Below are positions 30,599 through 45,000 of a stretch of DNA of 64,000 nt, one piece after another; the first letter of the stretch is position 1; each line of letters opens with the position of its first letter. The notes under the pieces are model-generated. The model made no database searches. It saw only the letters and a list, made by a program, of their open reading frames with translations, and had not been told where the DNA came from. This DNA comes from Hirudinaria manillensis. Its lineage: Eukaryota > Annelida > Clitellata > Hirudinida > Hirudinidae. The translations under genes and the position numbers were made by a program. Location of the stretch: assembly GCA_034509925.1 (NCBI GenBank), contig CM067528.1, positions 7,686,501 to 7,750,500 of the forward strand, read 5' to 3'.

Positions 30599-33500
30599 TC
30601 AGAAGAGTTGAGAGGCTTCAACATCTTGAGTCTTATGGTAAGGGTCTCTATCCTGATAGTCTTCGTTAGGATCAGTTACTTCTGCCATGAACATCCGAGG
30701 TGTTGGCGGAGGGTCGTTTGGGACCACAATCTTGGATTCTTCGCTCGATTGACTTTAAGTGGATAATATTAATATCATATTAATGTATAGCATCTTTACT
30801 ATTTACTATCACATGGTAAATGTCATACATCCTTGTCAAACTTTACTCTTTCACGCAAGTACATCGTCAGTTTAGTAATATATGGGATCATTAGTTTAAT
30901 GTCAAAGATAATGATTAATTTGGCATCTTTAGCAGACTAAACCGCAATAAAATAAAAAAAGGTTTTGAACGTCATAATCTTCACCCACCTCTTACATCTT
31001 CTGAATAAGTTCTTTGCCATATTTTTGATCCCAAATTCTGAAATTCCTAGGGAATAGGAAACACAATTTAAACATTAAATGTTATTTTATTTGTCGCAAT
31101 TTACTATCTCTTTATATAAAGCCAATAAATTTCGGTTATAACTTATTGCCTTGTGATTACACAGAAGATAGCTGAATAAGAAATATATAAATAATTATTT
31201 TATTTAATTATGGGCATTAACTAGAAGGCAGATGAAATATAACTACCCTCAAAAACAGTTGGATTGGCCATAAGAATGTAGGTATACATTATGACGAAGA
31301 TGACCAGTATGACAAGGGCGTAAAACCACTGAATGCAAAACATGGCTACTAAACTGATGATGGCCTGGAATTATTTCAAAATTATTAGAATTTAACAATT
31401 ATTAACCATTTATTATTGTTAAAAACATAGTCTTACTCAAAACATAAAATATAATAATGCAAAAGTTTTAAATCGCGTTTTAGGCGCATGTTTTATTTTT
31501 ATTTTTTGAAAACCTACCCCAAACAATGATAGCCAGCGATTTAAGAAGATGGAATAACAAGATTTTGGCAGTGGGGCAATGGTATTGTTAATACGCTTGT
31601 ATTCTAAAAATCGAATCAAGTGTTTATTCTTTTTTTTAAACCTTACCCAACAATAAAAGTTAACAATAAAAATATTTTATGTTATCTGCTTAGTTATCTG
31701 CTTAATTAATAAACATTGGAGCCACGCCTAATCTGGCACTCCCTGACAATGCAGGCTGGTTTAAACTAAATTTGGCTTAACAAAACGGTCCATTCTTTTA
31801 AAAATGACTTATTTGCCAATAAGGCTTATTAATCAAACCAAGTGCTTTTATAACTGGCCTTCATGAGTACTATCATCGCTGGAAACTTTACTTCCGTTTA
31901 GAGCATCGAAACAGTCTGCAGAATTTTCTGGAATTTCATCCAATGAAGAATACCACTTTTGTCTCCTATGGTAAGACGTAACCAGAGAGAAATAGGCCCA
32001 ATCAACAGCAGCGTAACTCAGGATGAAGGGCACAGCAACAATGGGTCCAAGCGTGTTGACACTCCCTACGAGGATGAAGACAAGGGAGATGGTTGCTATG
32101 GAAACCAAGGCAATGTAGGGATGTTTATCCTTTCCCTATCAATGAACCGAAATAATTGATTACTGATGTCAAATTCGCTGAAGCATCTTATAAATGGCAA
32201 AAGTTAAACGCAGGTAAAGAAGTTATTTTATCAGATGATCAGTTATCTATTAAAACAACAGTTCGCTTCAGCAAAACAATTAAATATAAATACACAAAAC
32301 AGGAAATTACATGAGGCTATTAATTTCCGAGCGGAGTAAATCTCGATTAATCAACTTTTAAATTTTCCTTTTGCCAGCTTATAAATCATGTAATAGAGAA
32401 TTAATGTTAAAGTACTAGATTTATTAATTTAACAGATGTTTCAATAATTATATGCAGTTATTATTAGAAAACTGAAATGTTTTACCGAAATGGCGAGAAA
32501 TGAGAGAAATGGAAAGGCATTGTCTTCTGCAATGCACTGAAGTATCTTTGGAGGTCCATACAAGGAACCCATGCCGCTAGAGATTGAAGAGACATACAAA
32601 CCACACATGAGGATGAGTCCTGTGCCTGACACCTTGGGTAACACTTTTTATTTACGTCGAGAGAGTCATAAACAAAAATCATATCGTAGCATATTTCGAA
32701 ATTCAAATCAAATTCAATAATTAGCTTATTATTAGAAACGTTATTACTGTATTACTACTAATAAAAATGTTATTATTAGAAATATTAGTAGATTTTAAAT
32801 ATTGTATATTGTCATTGTCAATATCAAACCTTTTCGGCAATGAGGTAATCCGTTTGGAGGCTGGATCTGAGACACGTCAGTCCAAGGACAAAAGCAAACA
32901 CGACATACATGAAGGTGCTGAGTTTAACGATTATTTAATTATTAATTCATCATTCAACGCTTGCTATTTCATTTGTTTAACAAGCTTGCAAGTTCATTTG
33001 GCATCATTTTATATATAATTACTCTTTTATTACATTCATAAATTATTTCATGGTTCTTAATTCATAATTCCAAAGCTTTAAACAATAATTTGACACGTAA
33101 AAATGAATATTAGAAAATGTACTTAGATGTCACTATCGTGCAATTTCATATTTTCCAAAAATTCAACTGCAAATTGAAATTGATTAAATTTAAAAATTAC
33201 ACGTAACGAAGTCGCTTTACCTGACTCCTAAGGCCGTAAATGAACCTGTGGGAATTGAGCGCGATGGATGTCTGAGGTCACCACTCATGTTTATTCCCGC
33301 AAAAACGCCAGTCACCGCGGGAAAGAAAACTCCCAAAATGCCGAAGAATCCTGTCTTATCATTCGAGAAGTCGATTCTGGTTTCAGGAAGGAGTGAAACG
33401 AAACCAGAGGAATTGAAGGACGTTGGCAGTTGCTCGTCAGGGACCATGTTGTTCAGTAGGTTACTCCAATTGTAGCCAACTATTCCAAATTCTATTTAAG

Positions 33501-35898
33501 GTAATATTTTCTTTTAATTACTGCAGATATATTTGCCGATATATTAACTAATAATTTTAGAAATTTGGATCTTCGTGTGCAATTAGATGTCGATGTCAGT
33601 GCGGTTTTATTCATTTACTTTATTGTTTCATTCTTGAAGAAAATGAAAAGGAATTAATCCACTCTAAATTTTTGGCAATAAAAATGGATCATCGACAATT
33701 AGAACAAACATGGAAACCAAAACGTTTAAGTTATCTGACCTGGTTTTACAGAGACCAGGGATCCAATGAGAAAGTCGAGGACGGCAGCGGCAATTGTGGC
33801 CAAGAGGATAAGTTGGAGTCTTATTACCCACCTCACTCCGGCGATGTTAATGGCTTTCAAATTAGAAGTGCATCAAAAATTTGGAACGCGATAATTTAAT
33901 GTTTCGGTAATGCGATAAATTAAGTTAGAATATTGACATTTTCTGGGTTACGTTAAAATAACATTAATAATAGATTGCATTTTTAATGCATTTCTTCGAA
34001 GATTAATATTTGTTAAATAATGTTGAACATTTATATCGAACTTCGACTAAATTTAAAGCAGTCTGTAGCGACCGCGTGATACGGGATCTTTGGGGACGCG
34101 GCTAGCGATGCAATAACCTTTCGCAATACTTATTTCTTATTTCTGAAAGTGAAGTCTGAAAATTTAACCACGTCTTTCGATTAAATGCGAAATAAATTTT
34201 AATATAAAGTTTTGTAAATTAAAAAAATCAAATAAAACAGAATATTTGTGATTCATTAATGCGAATGACGAACATTTCATACCTAGCAATAAGAGCAGGA
34301 GAAGAGTACCAATCCCCCTCGCTACCCAAAGATTTTCTGAGCGTATCAGGGTGGCTATCGATTCTCCGAACCCAACCATGAAGAGAGCACAGGCTACGCC
34401 CTTAAGTTTTAAAGCTCATTGTTAAAATTGTAAGTGTAAGTAATTAACCGCTATGTTTAACTTGGCTCCAAATCAAGAGTTAAGAAACAAGTTTTGTTAA
34501 TGTTCTTAATTGTAAACATCAAACTACCCCATCAATTCACATGAAATTCTATTTATTCACATATCTTAACCAGAAAAGTTCAACCTGTCCAAAGCAATAC
34601 AAGACCCCCACAGGTGCTGCCACTCTGCTCCCAAGGACGTGATTGAGAAGGAAGTAAACGCCTCCCTGGTCCAAGTAGCACCTCTGGTAGATGCCAACAG
34701 CACTGCTGAGTGCAATGAAAGCCACGAAACTTGAAACGAGGATGATCGCCAAAGAGCTGGCCACTCCAGCATAGCCCTGGGTTTGGTTACGTGGCACTAA
34801 GTAATAATGTTTATGATTCTATTCATCTGACACCTTTTTATTTGTCCTCAGTAACCAGTTTATTGTCATAGATCGTTTAAATTTTCTTCGCTCTGATTTG
34901 CGACTATAGAAATAACAGAGATGTAGAGATTGGATACTTAGTTCTTGTTTTGTATTCGTACTTGGAACATGAGCATTAGTACTAAGACCTCCGGTTCTAA
35001 TTCCAAGTCATTAAAAAGGTTGACAATTTGAATAAGAAACAAGAAATGTTTTTGAAGAGCTAGAAATGAGGCATTCTCGCCGATAGGACAGAATGTGTGT
35101 TAACATATCGTAAGAAGCGTATGAACATTTTGAAGAGATAAGCATTTTGAAGGAGTAAAAAAAAAAATAAAAACTGAAATTTCACGCCAAAATGAGCCTT
35201 TAAAGCTTTAATACGGTATTATTTTTTGGCGCTATTTTCAGACCAGGTACGGCTTAGACGACATAAATCCACTACCTATTAATATTTCGTCCTGCCTAAT
35301 TGAATTAGATTTTAATTTGTCATTCGCGATTTATATGCGATTGAAACAAACAAACAAGGAAGGGTATCGAATTACCCTTATTCAAGTTCAAGCCCTCAAA
35401 TAACGTAACCATTTCTTTTGATCTTGAATATCTGTACTTGTACTCTTACTTGGACCTTCAGTACTTGTTCCAATATATAACCACTTGCAGTATAAAAATA
35501 ATGAACAGATAGTTATTAAGAGTGGAAATCTGGCTAGCTTCGAGCGTCTTATAAAAAAATCTATGTTGCTGTTGCTCTACATAAATCAACTAAATTCAAG
35601 TATTAGAATAGAAGCAGTAATAACACGATTAATGACGATGTAACTAGTTAAATAATTATCGTAAAGTTTATTCCGCGTTAAACATGAAACAAACGATGCT
35701 CACCACCATCCAGCCAATCCTGAGAAATATGAGGACCCCAAAAATATTGATCATGCATGAAGTAAAGACACCGTCCCAAGTTCCAAACTGAGTTTCTTCT
35801 GAGAGGAAGAAGTTGCCTTTCCACCACTGAGGGGCAAATATTCCTCCGTGATCTTTCTGTTCAACAACAACAACTGGTTCCATTCTGATGCCTTCCAT
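30599..35898 (-). CDS. SLC12A8: Solute carrier family 12 member 8-like (cation-chloride cotransporter family)
   Basis: Twelve exons on the minus strand: 35898-35704, 34776-34585, 34400-34283, 33853-33740, 33491-33221, 32917-32830, 32632-32486, 32135-31892, 31603-31518, 31364-31247, 31046-30989, 30752-30599; 594 residues, all phases consistent. Diagnostic for member 8 are [18 protein letters not shown] at the first membrane segment, [40 protein letters not shown] and [14 protein letters not shown] last hydrophobic pair follows ([18 protein letters not shown]), then a short tail. The vertebrate protein has about 714 residues; the difference is mainly the cytoplasmic loop before the last hydrophobic pair, which here is about 55 residues. 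SLC12A8 is the divergent branch of the family; its substrate is debated (polyamine/amino acid or nicotinamide mononucleotide). An in-frame TAA upstream of the ATG supports the start. Confidence 0.93.
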
Positions 35899-36411
35899 TT
35901 CTAATGTTATTGTAACTGCTTGGTGCTTTTATGCAATAATAATCCAAGTGGTATGATTTTTAGTTTCGGGTTTGTTACCTATAAATAATTTATAAACATT
36001 GTAATAAAGATAATTACTGCCATCATTTGGTCGTCATTGCAATAGCAAGGACATTAATGGAACATTGATGACCGAATTTCGCTTTAAAAATGATTAACAA
36101 AGTTTAATCAGAGTTCAAATTTCAGTAAAATTAAAACCATGATCAAGTACATGGTGCTCTAAATGCTTAAACATACACGAAGACTTTGAAATTTATTTCC
36201 GTCTTGATAATAAGATGAATTTCAAATGGAATAAAATCTCATCAACGTCCACCACATGGTTACTAAGTGATACTTATAATCCCCAAATACACTTCATTAA
36301 GTTAATAGCATTTAAAGTCATAAATAATGAAATAGATATTCTTTCTATGACCATTCCTTGAAATTAGCGTAACTTAAAATTATAAAAAGATGTGCTAAAA
36401 TCAATACTTAC

Positions 36412-37257
36412 CTTAAGTTTATTCAGCACTAAATAACGATTACAACGCCACCAAACATCAGCCTGGGCGGTGGCACATCCAATCTGATTATTATTTAATT
36501 TTAAGCAAAGAGTATGTCTTTTAATTACCAGAAAATTATTAATGTCTCCCTAGCAATCAAACTTATAAGTTTTAAATGGAGGTTCAAGACTGGGGAGCAA
36601 ATTTGAATTTCCAAATTCGTCTCTTTCGTCGGTCTCTTGATATGCGTGGAAAGGATAGTGCTTTCTAAGTAACAGTTGCGATGAAACTTCAATATTCAAA
36701 AAAAATAAAATAAAATCTCAAGATATTTTACAACTTTGTCATTTAAAACATTTTGTTTGCACATTATTTATTTGCTTAAAAGCAATATTACAAACCAAAC
36801 AACTCCATCCTATATTTTGTAAACCTTTACTTTAAACCCCTTTTGCGGTATTGTTTGTTAAAGAAGTCCATAAAAACGTTTTGGAGTTTCAATATTTATT
36901 CCTTAGTGAAAACTTGTTATGTTATTACGATAGCATAAGTATGCCTAACTTTATCCACAGTTTTTATTTTGTTACTCTTGCGTTTAATTTTCACCAAAAT
37001 GAGGTTCATAGCAATCGAAAAAAATAATTAATTGATATTGAATTAAATTTGATATCCTCGGTTCCTCCTACCTGATGCTGAGAGAACAATTCATCTTCTC
37101 TTTCCAGATCATCGACACTTCCAAGCTTTTTGTCACCTCTGTCTTCATTTGCCTTGTTGTCAGCGAAGGAGTTGCTGATGTTGTTGGTCGTGGATTTCTT
37201 CCATTTGGCTGCTGCCGTGTTGTGTTCGTTGTCGACCAGCTTGCTGTCCTCATTCAT
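36412..37257 (-). CDS. Hypothetical two-exon coding segment upstream of SLC12A8
   Basis: Exon 37257-37072 (62 codons, start ATG AAT GAG GAC, donor CAG|GTAGGA) and exon 36483-36412 (24 codons, acceptor AATAATAATCAG, donor AAG|GTAAGT), both phase 0. The first is polar and acidic (ending LEREDELFSQHQ); the second reads IGCATAQADVWWRCNRYLVL, which looks like real coding sequence. I do not recognise the family. The next acceptor, TTTATAG at 35979, would add 23 codons to a stop and lies on the SLC12A8 first exon. So these exons may be the 5' end of the SLC12A8 transcript carrying an upstream reading frame, or a separate small gene. Confidence 0.45.
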
Positions 37258-38789
37258 CCTGCTCTTAAGATCATCCAAAATTCATGGCGGGTTCTCAATT
37301 TATATTGATTTCAAATATCTTTAAATATCCTTAAATAGCCTTTAAATATCCCTCTAAATTAGTTCAATCAGCTTCAGTTTCTTTTTTCAGTTTAGCAATG
37401 CGAATTTCAGATTTGAAAGATTGTCACTTTATCAGTGTGCTTCTAAACTCATCGCAGACATGAAAACAAGCAGGCGACAGAACAATCGTTAAAGCAATTA
37501 AAAATTTAATTTTACAAAAATGCAAGCCCCAGAGATAATCTTCACAAAGTGCGAATTTAGACTTGGTAGAAAAGAGATAACCTGATTGGGATCCGAGAAG
37601 CTTTCACAACCTTCCGTATGCTTGCAGTGGCATCCGATTCATTCTCCTTCAAATTTTAGTGTACTGATGTTGTTGACACTAACTATATGCTCTGCAACTA
37701 ATTATTCCTTTAAAAAAACAGCAAAAAAATTTTTCTTGGAAAAGCAAAATTCCTCGAAGAATAATTTGCTCACACGTAATGGAAAAGAGCCAGAATGAGA
37801 TGCATAATATACTGCGACCACCTCAGCTAAGCAGAAAACCACACCTCCCTCTCGTTTCTGCTCCATTTCTTTCCTCGCAATGTTCGTCCATCCATTACAT
37901 GTATAATTGTACGAATGGACAAATATTAAAATAAGTTCATTTCTATATATATTTAATATATGTATTTTCAATATTAACCAATGTCACCCATATCCACTTA
38001 AAATAACAACGTAACTACGATTGATTTTGTGAAATTAAAGTTAGAAAATAAAATAGCGGGCTTATAATATTACTCTTATCTGGCACAAAAAAAATCCTTG
38101 AAAACGTGTACAACTTTGAATCATTAAAATGCTACAAATTCAATTAATCGACCAAACCGTTTACTTCAAAGCATCAAATTTCTCTCAAGCAACGTGAGCG
38201 GCAATTTCCATGGACCACATGGCACCAGCTTGCATTTATTTGTCGTCACCAGTTTGTATTTATTTGTTGTTACCAGTAATATTTTAGTTTCGTCAGCAAC
38301 CAATCTAAGACTGAGAATCTAATTAACTAAGAGCTGATTCACTTGATGTTTTCTACAAGCATCATCAATATTGAGTGGACATTATTGAAGTTGTAACAGC
38401 AACTCTTGCATAATCTTGTCTGCTCCAAGTAAGTTGGTCTGAGGGACACTTTGGCAAAATAATGAACGAGGAATTCCGTAATTTCGGATCGCCATGATGT
38501 TATGTGATGACGATTTGCTAATTAATAGCAACTCAAATCTGTCCAGGCCCCCATGATCATTGAACTAATAACCATTGCTAATCAGTAAGTATTTGATTTA
38601 AACCTCAAAAAATTATTCATTGTAATAAAATGTATGAAGAAGACAAATATTTAAACATTACAAAATAAAAATATTTTTGCATTTCCTTTTGTACAAATTC
38701 AACAAATGCTTAATAATTTGAAATAGCCACAGTCCCAATTCAACAAAAAATTAAATAAACAACGAAAGAGGTAAACGGCCATCGGGATG
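37258..38789. other. Intergenic, no gene seen
   Basis: Between the hypothetical exons and the zinc-finger gene. Short open frames (37586-37798, 37702-37971) show no splice context or motif. Confidence 0.5.
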
Positions 38790-41556
38790 CTATTGCTGCA
38801 ATGGATTCGTAGGAGCCAGATCGAGAGTTAAGCTTTGAAGAGGCAAAGAGTCCGAAGATTTGAACAACTCTTCGCTCCCCTCCACCAGGAAGCCATTTTG
38901 CTGAGCCGGGATGATGAGAAAAGCCGTCTTCGTGGGGTCGAACGAGTTCAGCACGGTCGCATTTTGAAAGAGGTCATCGCAGTTTTCCGGAACGGTCGGA
39001 GCCGAAGACACGACGAACATCTCGGGTCGGTCCGTCTCCTTCTGCGAGAGGTCGCCTTCTTTTGCCGTCGGCATTTCTTGCGTGCGCTTCTTCTTGAAGG
39101 GCTCGTAATCCTCGTCCGACGAAATCCCCTCGAAATCTTCGCTTCGGGATTTTCTTCTTCGGATTTTTTTTTCATTCATCAAGTGGGACCCTATCCTGAT
39201 ATCTTCTGAACAGGTGGTGCATCTAATAATCGGTAAACGCGTTCATCATTCATTAAATGTTTTTAACAGATATTTGATTATATTGTCTGCTTAATGCCAT
39301 GGCTGGCATTAGCAAGTTGCTCACATAAGTTTCTGCAACCCTTGCAAAGTCAATATTTTTGTCTTACAATGATTTATTACATTCTTTGCAATTCATTTGA
39401 AAGTTGTTTCCTAAAATATCATGCTGGTTGAATGATAATCTGTGAGGCATTTGGGTATCCCCAAACGATAAAAATTGCCAACCAATAAAAACATGCCTTC
39501 ATTATTAAGCACCTTCAGCACTATTGTGAAATATTAGCACTTATAAATAAAAGCTGAAACTAAGGGCAAATTGAATGCCTTTTTATTATTATTATTATTA
39601 TTACTTCTACTACTATTAATATTATCATTATTTTTATTATTATTAGGTAATAGAAATTCTGACACAAGAGAAACTCTATTACACAATTGAAATTACTGAT
39701 GCTTTAGCCATTTAGTACTAATATTAGTACATTAATAACAACACCTCCGTTACTAAAATCCCAACTGTCATCATAACTAGTAATACTAATTATAATAACA
39801 TCATAATCAAGGAGACATCATAATCATTAAAAACCTTTCTAAATGTTTCTTGAGGGTGATGACCCTGGCGAACCTCCTGTCGCATATGAAACACGTGAAC
39901 AGTTTCTCCCTGTGAACATCGAGGTGCCTCTGAAGGTCGGAAGACTTGGTGAAGGAACGAGTGCAGATATGGCAGACGTATGGCCTCTCGCCCGTGTGGA
40001 TTCTTATGTGCGTGTTCAGACTGCTTACGTGCGTGAATGTCTGCACAAAACATTCCCATTACATATTACAAGCACAATGGTTTGAATGTCATACAAACTT
40101 TCTTGCTAAGCAATAATATAATTGTCTTTATATATTGTCTTATAATACATTGCATGCATCACATATTCCAAGTTTGTAATAACTTGCAGGCAGTAATGCA
40201 ATAATAATAATTATAATTATTATTATTATTATGTTATGAAATGTTATTTAATGACCATATATAAAAATTTCATTGCTGATAAAAGAAAAATTTAATTCTT
40301 AAGCAATTGAGCAAAACTGAATAAAATCACTTCCATAACATAATTTCTCACATCTTACATGCATTTTAATATTATTCCATTTGCACTGCAACATTAGCTG
40401 CCATAAATCTATTAGAACCAAATCTAAATATATATAAGATATTTGTTGTTTTTTTTTTACAAATAATCACAAATGACATCAGCAAAAATCATATAATTTA
40501 ATAATAAAAGTGAATTATATATTTATAACACATCCTCCTTTTCATACTATATTACATTTATGTTTACAATCATAAAAATACCATAAAGCACACTTCGAGA
40601 CACGTAAAACAAAAAGCATTTTTTTTATTTTAAAACAAAATATATTCAATTGTTTAGTTGAAACCTTCTCACAAATCCCACAAGTGTAAGGCCTTGCCCC
40701 AGAGTGACTGACAAGATGAGCTTTCAAATAGTCAGCTCGTGCAAACTGCTTCATGCAGATGCAACAGACAAATGGCTTTTCCCCTGTGTGGGTTCTTAGA
40801 TGTGTTTGGTAGTTGCTGTTTTTCAAGAAAACCTTGTTGCAGTGCTGGCAAACATGGATGGCATTGATTGATGTCGAGCCCTCGCTATTATCAAGATCAT
40901 CTAAACCATTAACAGCCAGCAATTCTCCTGGAAGCAGACAGAATAAAAAAGTTGTCACAACGAAACCGGTGTCATTACTAACTAATTTTGTTAATGGTCA
41001 TGGATCACTCCATGACTCTTTAAATGTGGACTGATTCATATATTACAATATCAAAACAAACGATCATTGACAAATTTTCCTTGGTGGAAAGGGGATTTAA
41101 TCACTGGGAAATTGTTAAAGCCCAGCTCTAAATTTCTGTCTGAAAATTCTGCCACCTTTAGTTAATTATTGGTCTAGTTATCAATTAGTATCCTCTGCTA
41201 AGATCCATCCCTTTGAGGAAATCTCAAACATTTACTATTAACCACTTGTTACAGTTGGTGATTGCTTCTAAAATTTGATATATTTAATGCATATCTGCTT
41301 TTTTAAATATTTGTGTCTATCTCTCTGGCCCTCAGCATATTTAAACCAAATAATCAAACTCAAAATTTTCAGTTTGGAGCAGCTGGAAATTTGTGATTGT
41401 TTAGGACACGCTTTTCCTCACATAATCAATATGATCCAAACATAACACCTGACAAAAGCCACATATCAGCAAGACGTATCATAATTAAGTAAAAATTAAT
41501 AACCCTGTAGAACTACCTGAATCTAGCAAGGAATATAAAGTATCCTGTTCATTCAT
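38790..41556 (-). CDS. C2H2 zinc-finger protein, five fingers
   Basis: Four exons on the minus strand: 41556-41517, 40927-40665, 40040-39835, 39195-38790; phases agree and give 304 residues. The start MNEQDTLYSLLDSG leads to an acidic linker and then fingers HVCQHCNKVFLKNSNY.., VCCICMKQFARADYLKAH.., TCGICEKTFTHVSSLNTH.. (split by the second intron), VCHICTRSFTKSSDLQRH.. and TCFICDRRFARVITLKKH.. with TGEKPF, SGARPY and TGERPY linkers. The fifth finger has a long H-x6-H ending. A basic patch (KKIRRRKSR) follows, probably a nuclear localisation signal, then a long acidic, hydroxyl-rich tail that may be an activation region. It is a likely DNA-binding transcription regulator; the specific orthologue is not clear. 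Confidence 0.88.
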
Positions 41557-42056
41557 GACACCTTTTCTCCAGGCGCCGACTAATTCTGCCGATGCCAGGG
41601 CGCATATGCACAAAAGCCTATTTACTGTCTACTTTTACTCTGTCTATAGACTTCCGGATCATGCATAAATTCTGTAATACATTTTTCTCTTAATATCAAA
41701 CTCCACATCATATGGTCAGTCTAGTTCTACGACTAGTTATCAAAATATCAACTAATATGTGATTTCCAGGAAGCATAAATTTTATTGTTTAGACTTGCTT
41801 TAGGCTCATTTTAAACTTTTGTGATCACGTAAAATATGTAATGGGAAATTAACTTTAACGAATTTATAGAAAATTGAATTCGACCGTTTTTTCACAGAAG
41901 TAAATAAATGAGAAAAAGAATGTCTTGTTTCCCGATCAATCGGATGACTTGGGCTTTTTGATACTTCCAAATTGATCTCCAAGTGCGGCATCGAACTACT
42001 TTGCTCAGATTTGAATTCAAATCAATGTTATAAATATTTATATTTTATAGGACGCT
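41557..42056. promoter_or_regulatory. Divergent promoter region between zinc-finger and F-box genes
   Basis: The 500 bp between the two start codons must hold both promoters. No TATA box or repeat stands out; a possible 5' UTR acceptor (TTTATAG) lies just before the F-box ATG. Confidence 0.4.
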
Positions 42057-45000
42057 ATGGATTTTGGATTTTTACCTGAGGCAATTTGGGTGGAAATAAT
42101 GTCATATTTATCTTTATCAGAAAGATGTAAATTGTCAAACACTTGCCAAAAGTTATGCAGAGTATTTTCTTATCCAGGCGTGTGGAAAAATTGTTCTATA
42201 ATGTTGAAAATGCCATTTGAAAGAGCATCATTTTTGAATGGAGATGAAATTATTCAACCATTGCAGCTACACCAATACATTAAGCTGATAGATCATTTTG
42301 GTGCCCACATTGAAGTTCTGACTTTACAAATACAAGGTAATCTCTCTGCAATTGAACAGATTCAATTGTCAGTATTGGAAAGGCTCAAAGATAAATGTAA
42401 AAAACTCAAGAAACTATTCATTGGTTTTGATTGTTTGTTTCGTGAGGAGGTTATTGGAGACCAAAGCAGATACAACTTTAGTCTTTCTGCCATTCGAACT
42501 CTAATAAAGCATTCGAACCATTCTTTAAAAGTTTTAAACCTGGATTCCTGGTTCATTTCTGAAAATATCCAAGAGAAAATTCCCCTGGATTGCCTTCCAC
42601 AAAATCTGGAAAAGTTATCAATATTCCATCCAAGACTAAGAATGAATAGGTGGATTAAACCAGATATGAATGTTCCATCATACTCTGAGGTTTACTTTGG
42701 GATTTTAAATTATTTTAATTAAAAAATTATATATATGGAGAAAGATCACGATTTCTAGATTGCTAGGTTTGATTTCCTGTGCCTTGTCATTTGGAGAATT
42801 ATTTAATTAACTAGCCAAACTTGACATTTATGTTACAATTAACCAATTAATCGGAAATGGATCGGAAAGCATTTATTTGAGTTTTCAAAATGCCAATGTC
42901 TTTTAGCTGATCTTTTGAATGTGTTTTATATTTGGATGGAATGTGAAGGTACTTATTAATTGATCCCTGTTTTTATAATGCCCCCATCTGAGGGCTGCTC
43001 ACTGGTATTGCAGGCTGATATTAAACATATGGTTGTCATCATATCTTTAAGCAGACTACATTTTGGCCTAACTTTCGTAAATATTAAGTTTATATTATGA
43101 AATTTGGCTATATAATTTAAATACTGGTATGAAATCTTATTATAAATTTAGAAACGAATTTATTACACATTTTGGCAGGAAATGCAAATTGGCGTACCAA
43201 TACAATCGTCATATCTTTGAGAGGGGTATCATAAATTTGCATAATTAATTATTTATTTGGGATCTATTGGAGGAAATGATTATTGTTTTATGAGATATGC
43301 TTACGTACATCAATTAGAACAAATTAAAAGTTTTATTTGACTTCTATGAACATGGAAAAGGAAGCACGTCCAGAGGAGCATAAAAGAGGTCAGGTTATGG
43401 GGTTAAAAAAGTAATTTATTAAATTTTAAATATTTCCAAAAGCCTACAGCATTTTGAAATTGTAGTGGAAAGTTTTTTTTTGAACTCCAGATGAATATGG
43501 TAAGAAAAATCTTGGTGTGATACCCGCAATACCATCGAAGAAGGATAGGTGAATTCTCATTCCAGGGGATTCCATTCAAAGGGGAAAATTTCAGCAGAGG
43601 AAGTTCATTCATTATTAAATTTGTAAGTCAGCAACTCTACAATGTTAAGGAGAGCAAAATATTAAGATACGAGCAACATAAAATCCTCTCAAGAAAAGTC
43701 ACAGATAACATTGCCTGGAATGGGCAAAAGATGCAGCATATTATGGGGATGAATTGAGGCCAGAAATTTTTTCTGATAAAATAGGAGTTTAACTTTGATG
43801 GTCCTGATGGGTAACAGTATTGGATTTAGGAAGAGAGTAAGGTTTGTGCAGAAATATTGTAGGTTCTTCCTTGATGTTCTGGGGAGGATTTTCAGCCTGC
43901 GGTCAGACAGAATTAGCCTTTATTCATGGAAAAGCAGCATCTAAGGATTGTATCAAGACCAGTTCCAGTTTTCTTATTCCATTTGCTAAAGGTTTCCATA
44001 AAAATGACTTTGCTTTCCAGCAGGACAATGCCTCCATTTTTCCAGGAGGAAAAAGAGAATGTTATGAAATGACCAATGTGTTCTCCTGATTATCCTACAG
44101 AAAATTTCTGATAGACCCTGGCAGATTTACCACAATGGTACACAATATTCAACTGTTGTGGAGTTAAAAGAGGCAATAATTGAATCCTGGAAAAGCCTGC
44201 CAAAGGAATACCCGAAAGAAATAATGGCATCAATGAAATCAAGAATTGAAATAATAGAAAATAATAGACAATGCACATCATAAAGACACTATTTTTGAAT
44301 TAATAGAATCATTAGAACACTTATTATCATCTTTTCATTTCAGGGAACTTAAAGATATGACAAATAATTACTTAACAAATAATGGACTTTAGAACATATC
44401 TCCAGAAAGTTATTGTCAGAATGTAAAATAAATTTCTACATTAACTGTAATGTTTTTATCAAATAATATATGTAAATTTGGGTTTTGTAAAATAATTTTG
44501 TTGAACATTATCCCAACAAATCATCTCATTACACAAAGATGTAAAGACCAACATGGATAACGGCTTGTTGCCGTTTTTGCTGCATTCAGGATCGTTACTC
44601 ATTCCACCATCTGTGTGCCATCAAAATCTCATTTGATTTTGCATTGATATTTTACATATTTTTGTTGGAAATTTGATTCAGAGCTATTGGAAAAATCATA
44701 CTAAAATTATTCATTGATTCAGCAATTTCTTCATATTTTTCCACCAGAAAGTCTTCATTATTATATTTTAATTAAAACAAATTTATCTCTAATCTCATAA
44801 ATTAGATTTATTCATCAAAATTAATTAAATTAATTAATTACTAGAAGTTATTCAAATACAAATATAACTTTATTTTGACTCATCACTTATTTTATATCAT
44901 CATAGTTTTCAAGAATGAATGAGAATGTCAGGTTTAAAGTTTAATATTTGGAATTAATAATTAAGAAGTGAGATCAAAAAGTGTATTCAATTATCTATTT

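Noticed and set aside
31848-31891. SLC12A8 ending at the stop at 31848 in exon 8
   Set aside because: The GTAAAG donor at 31891 keeps frame into four further exons that match the known C-terminal region, so the shorter end is at most an intron-retained form.
33740-33755. SLC12A8 exon 4 donor at GTCTCT (33755)
   Set aside because: It breaks phase with exon 5; the donor at 33739 (CAG-type context, GTCAGA) restores phase and a P-E-x-G-x-x-GY match to the family.
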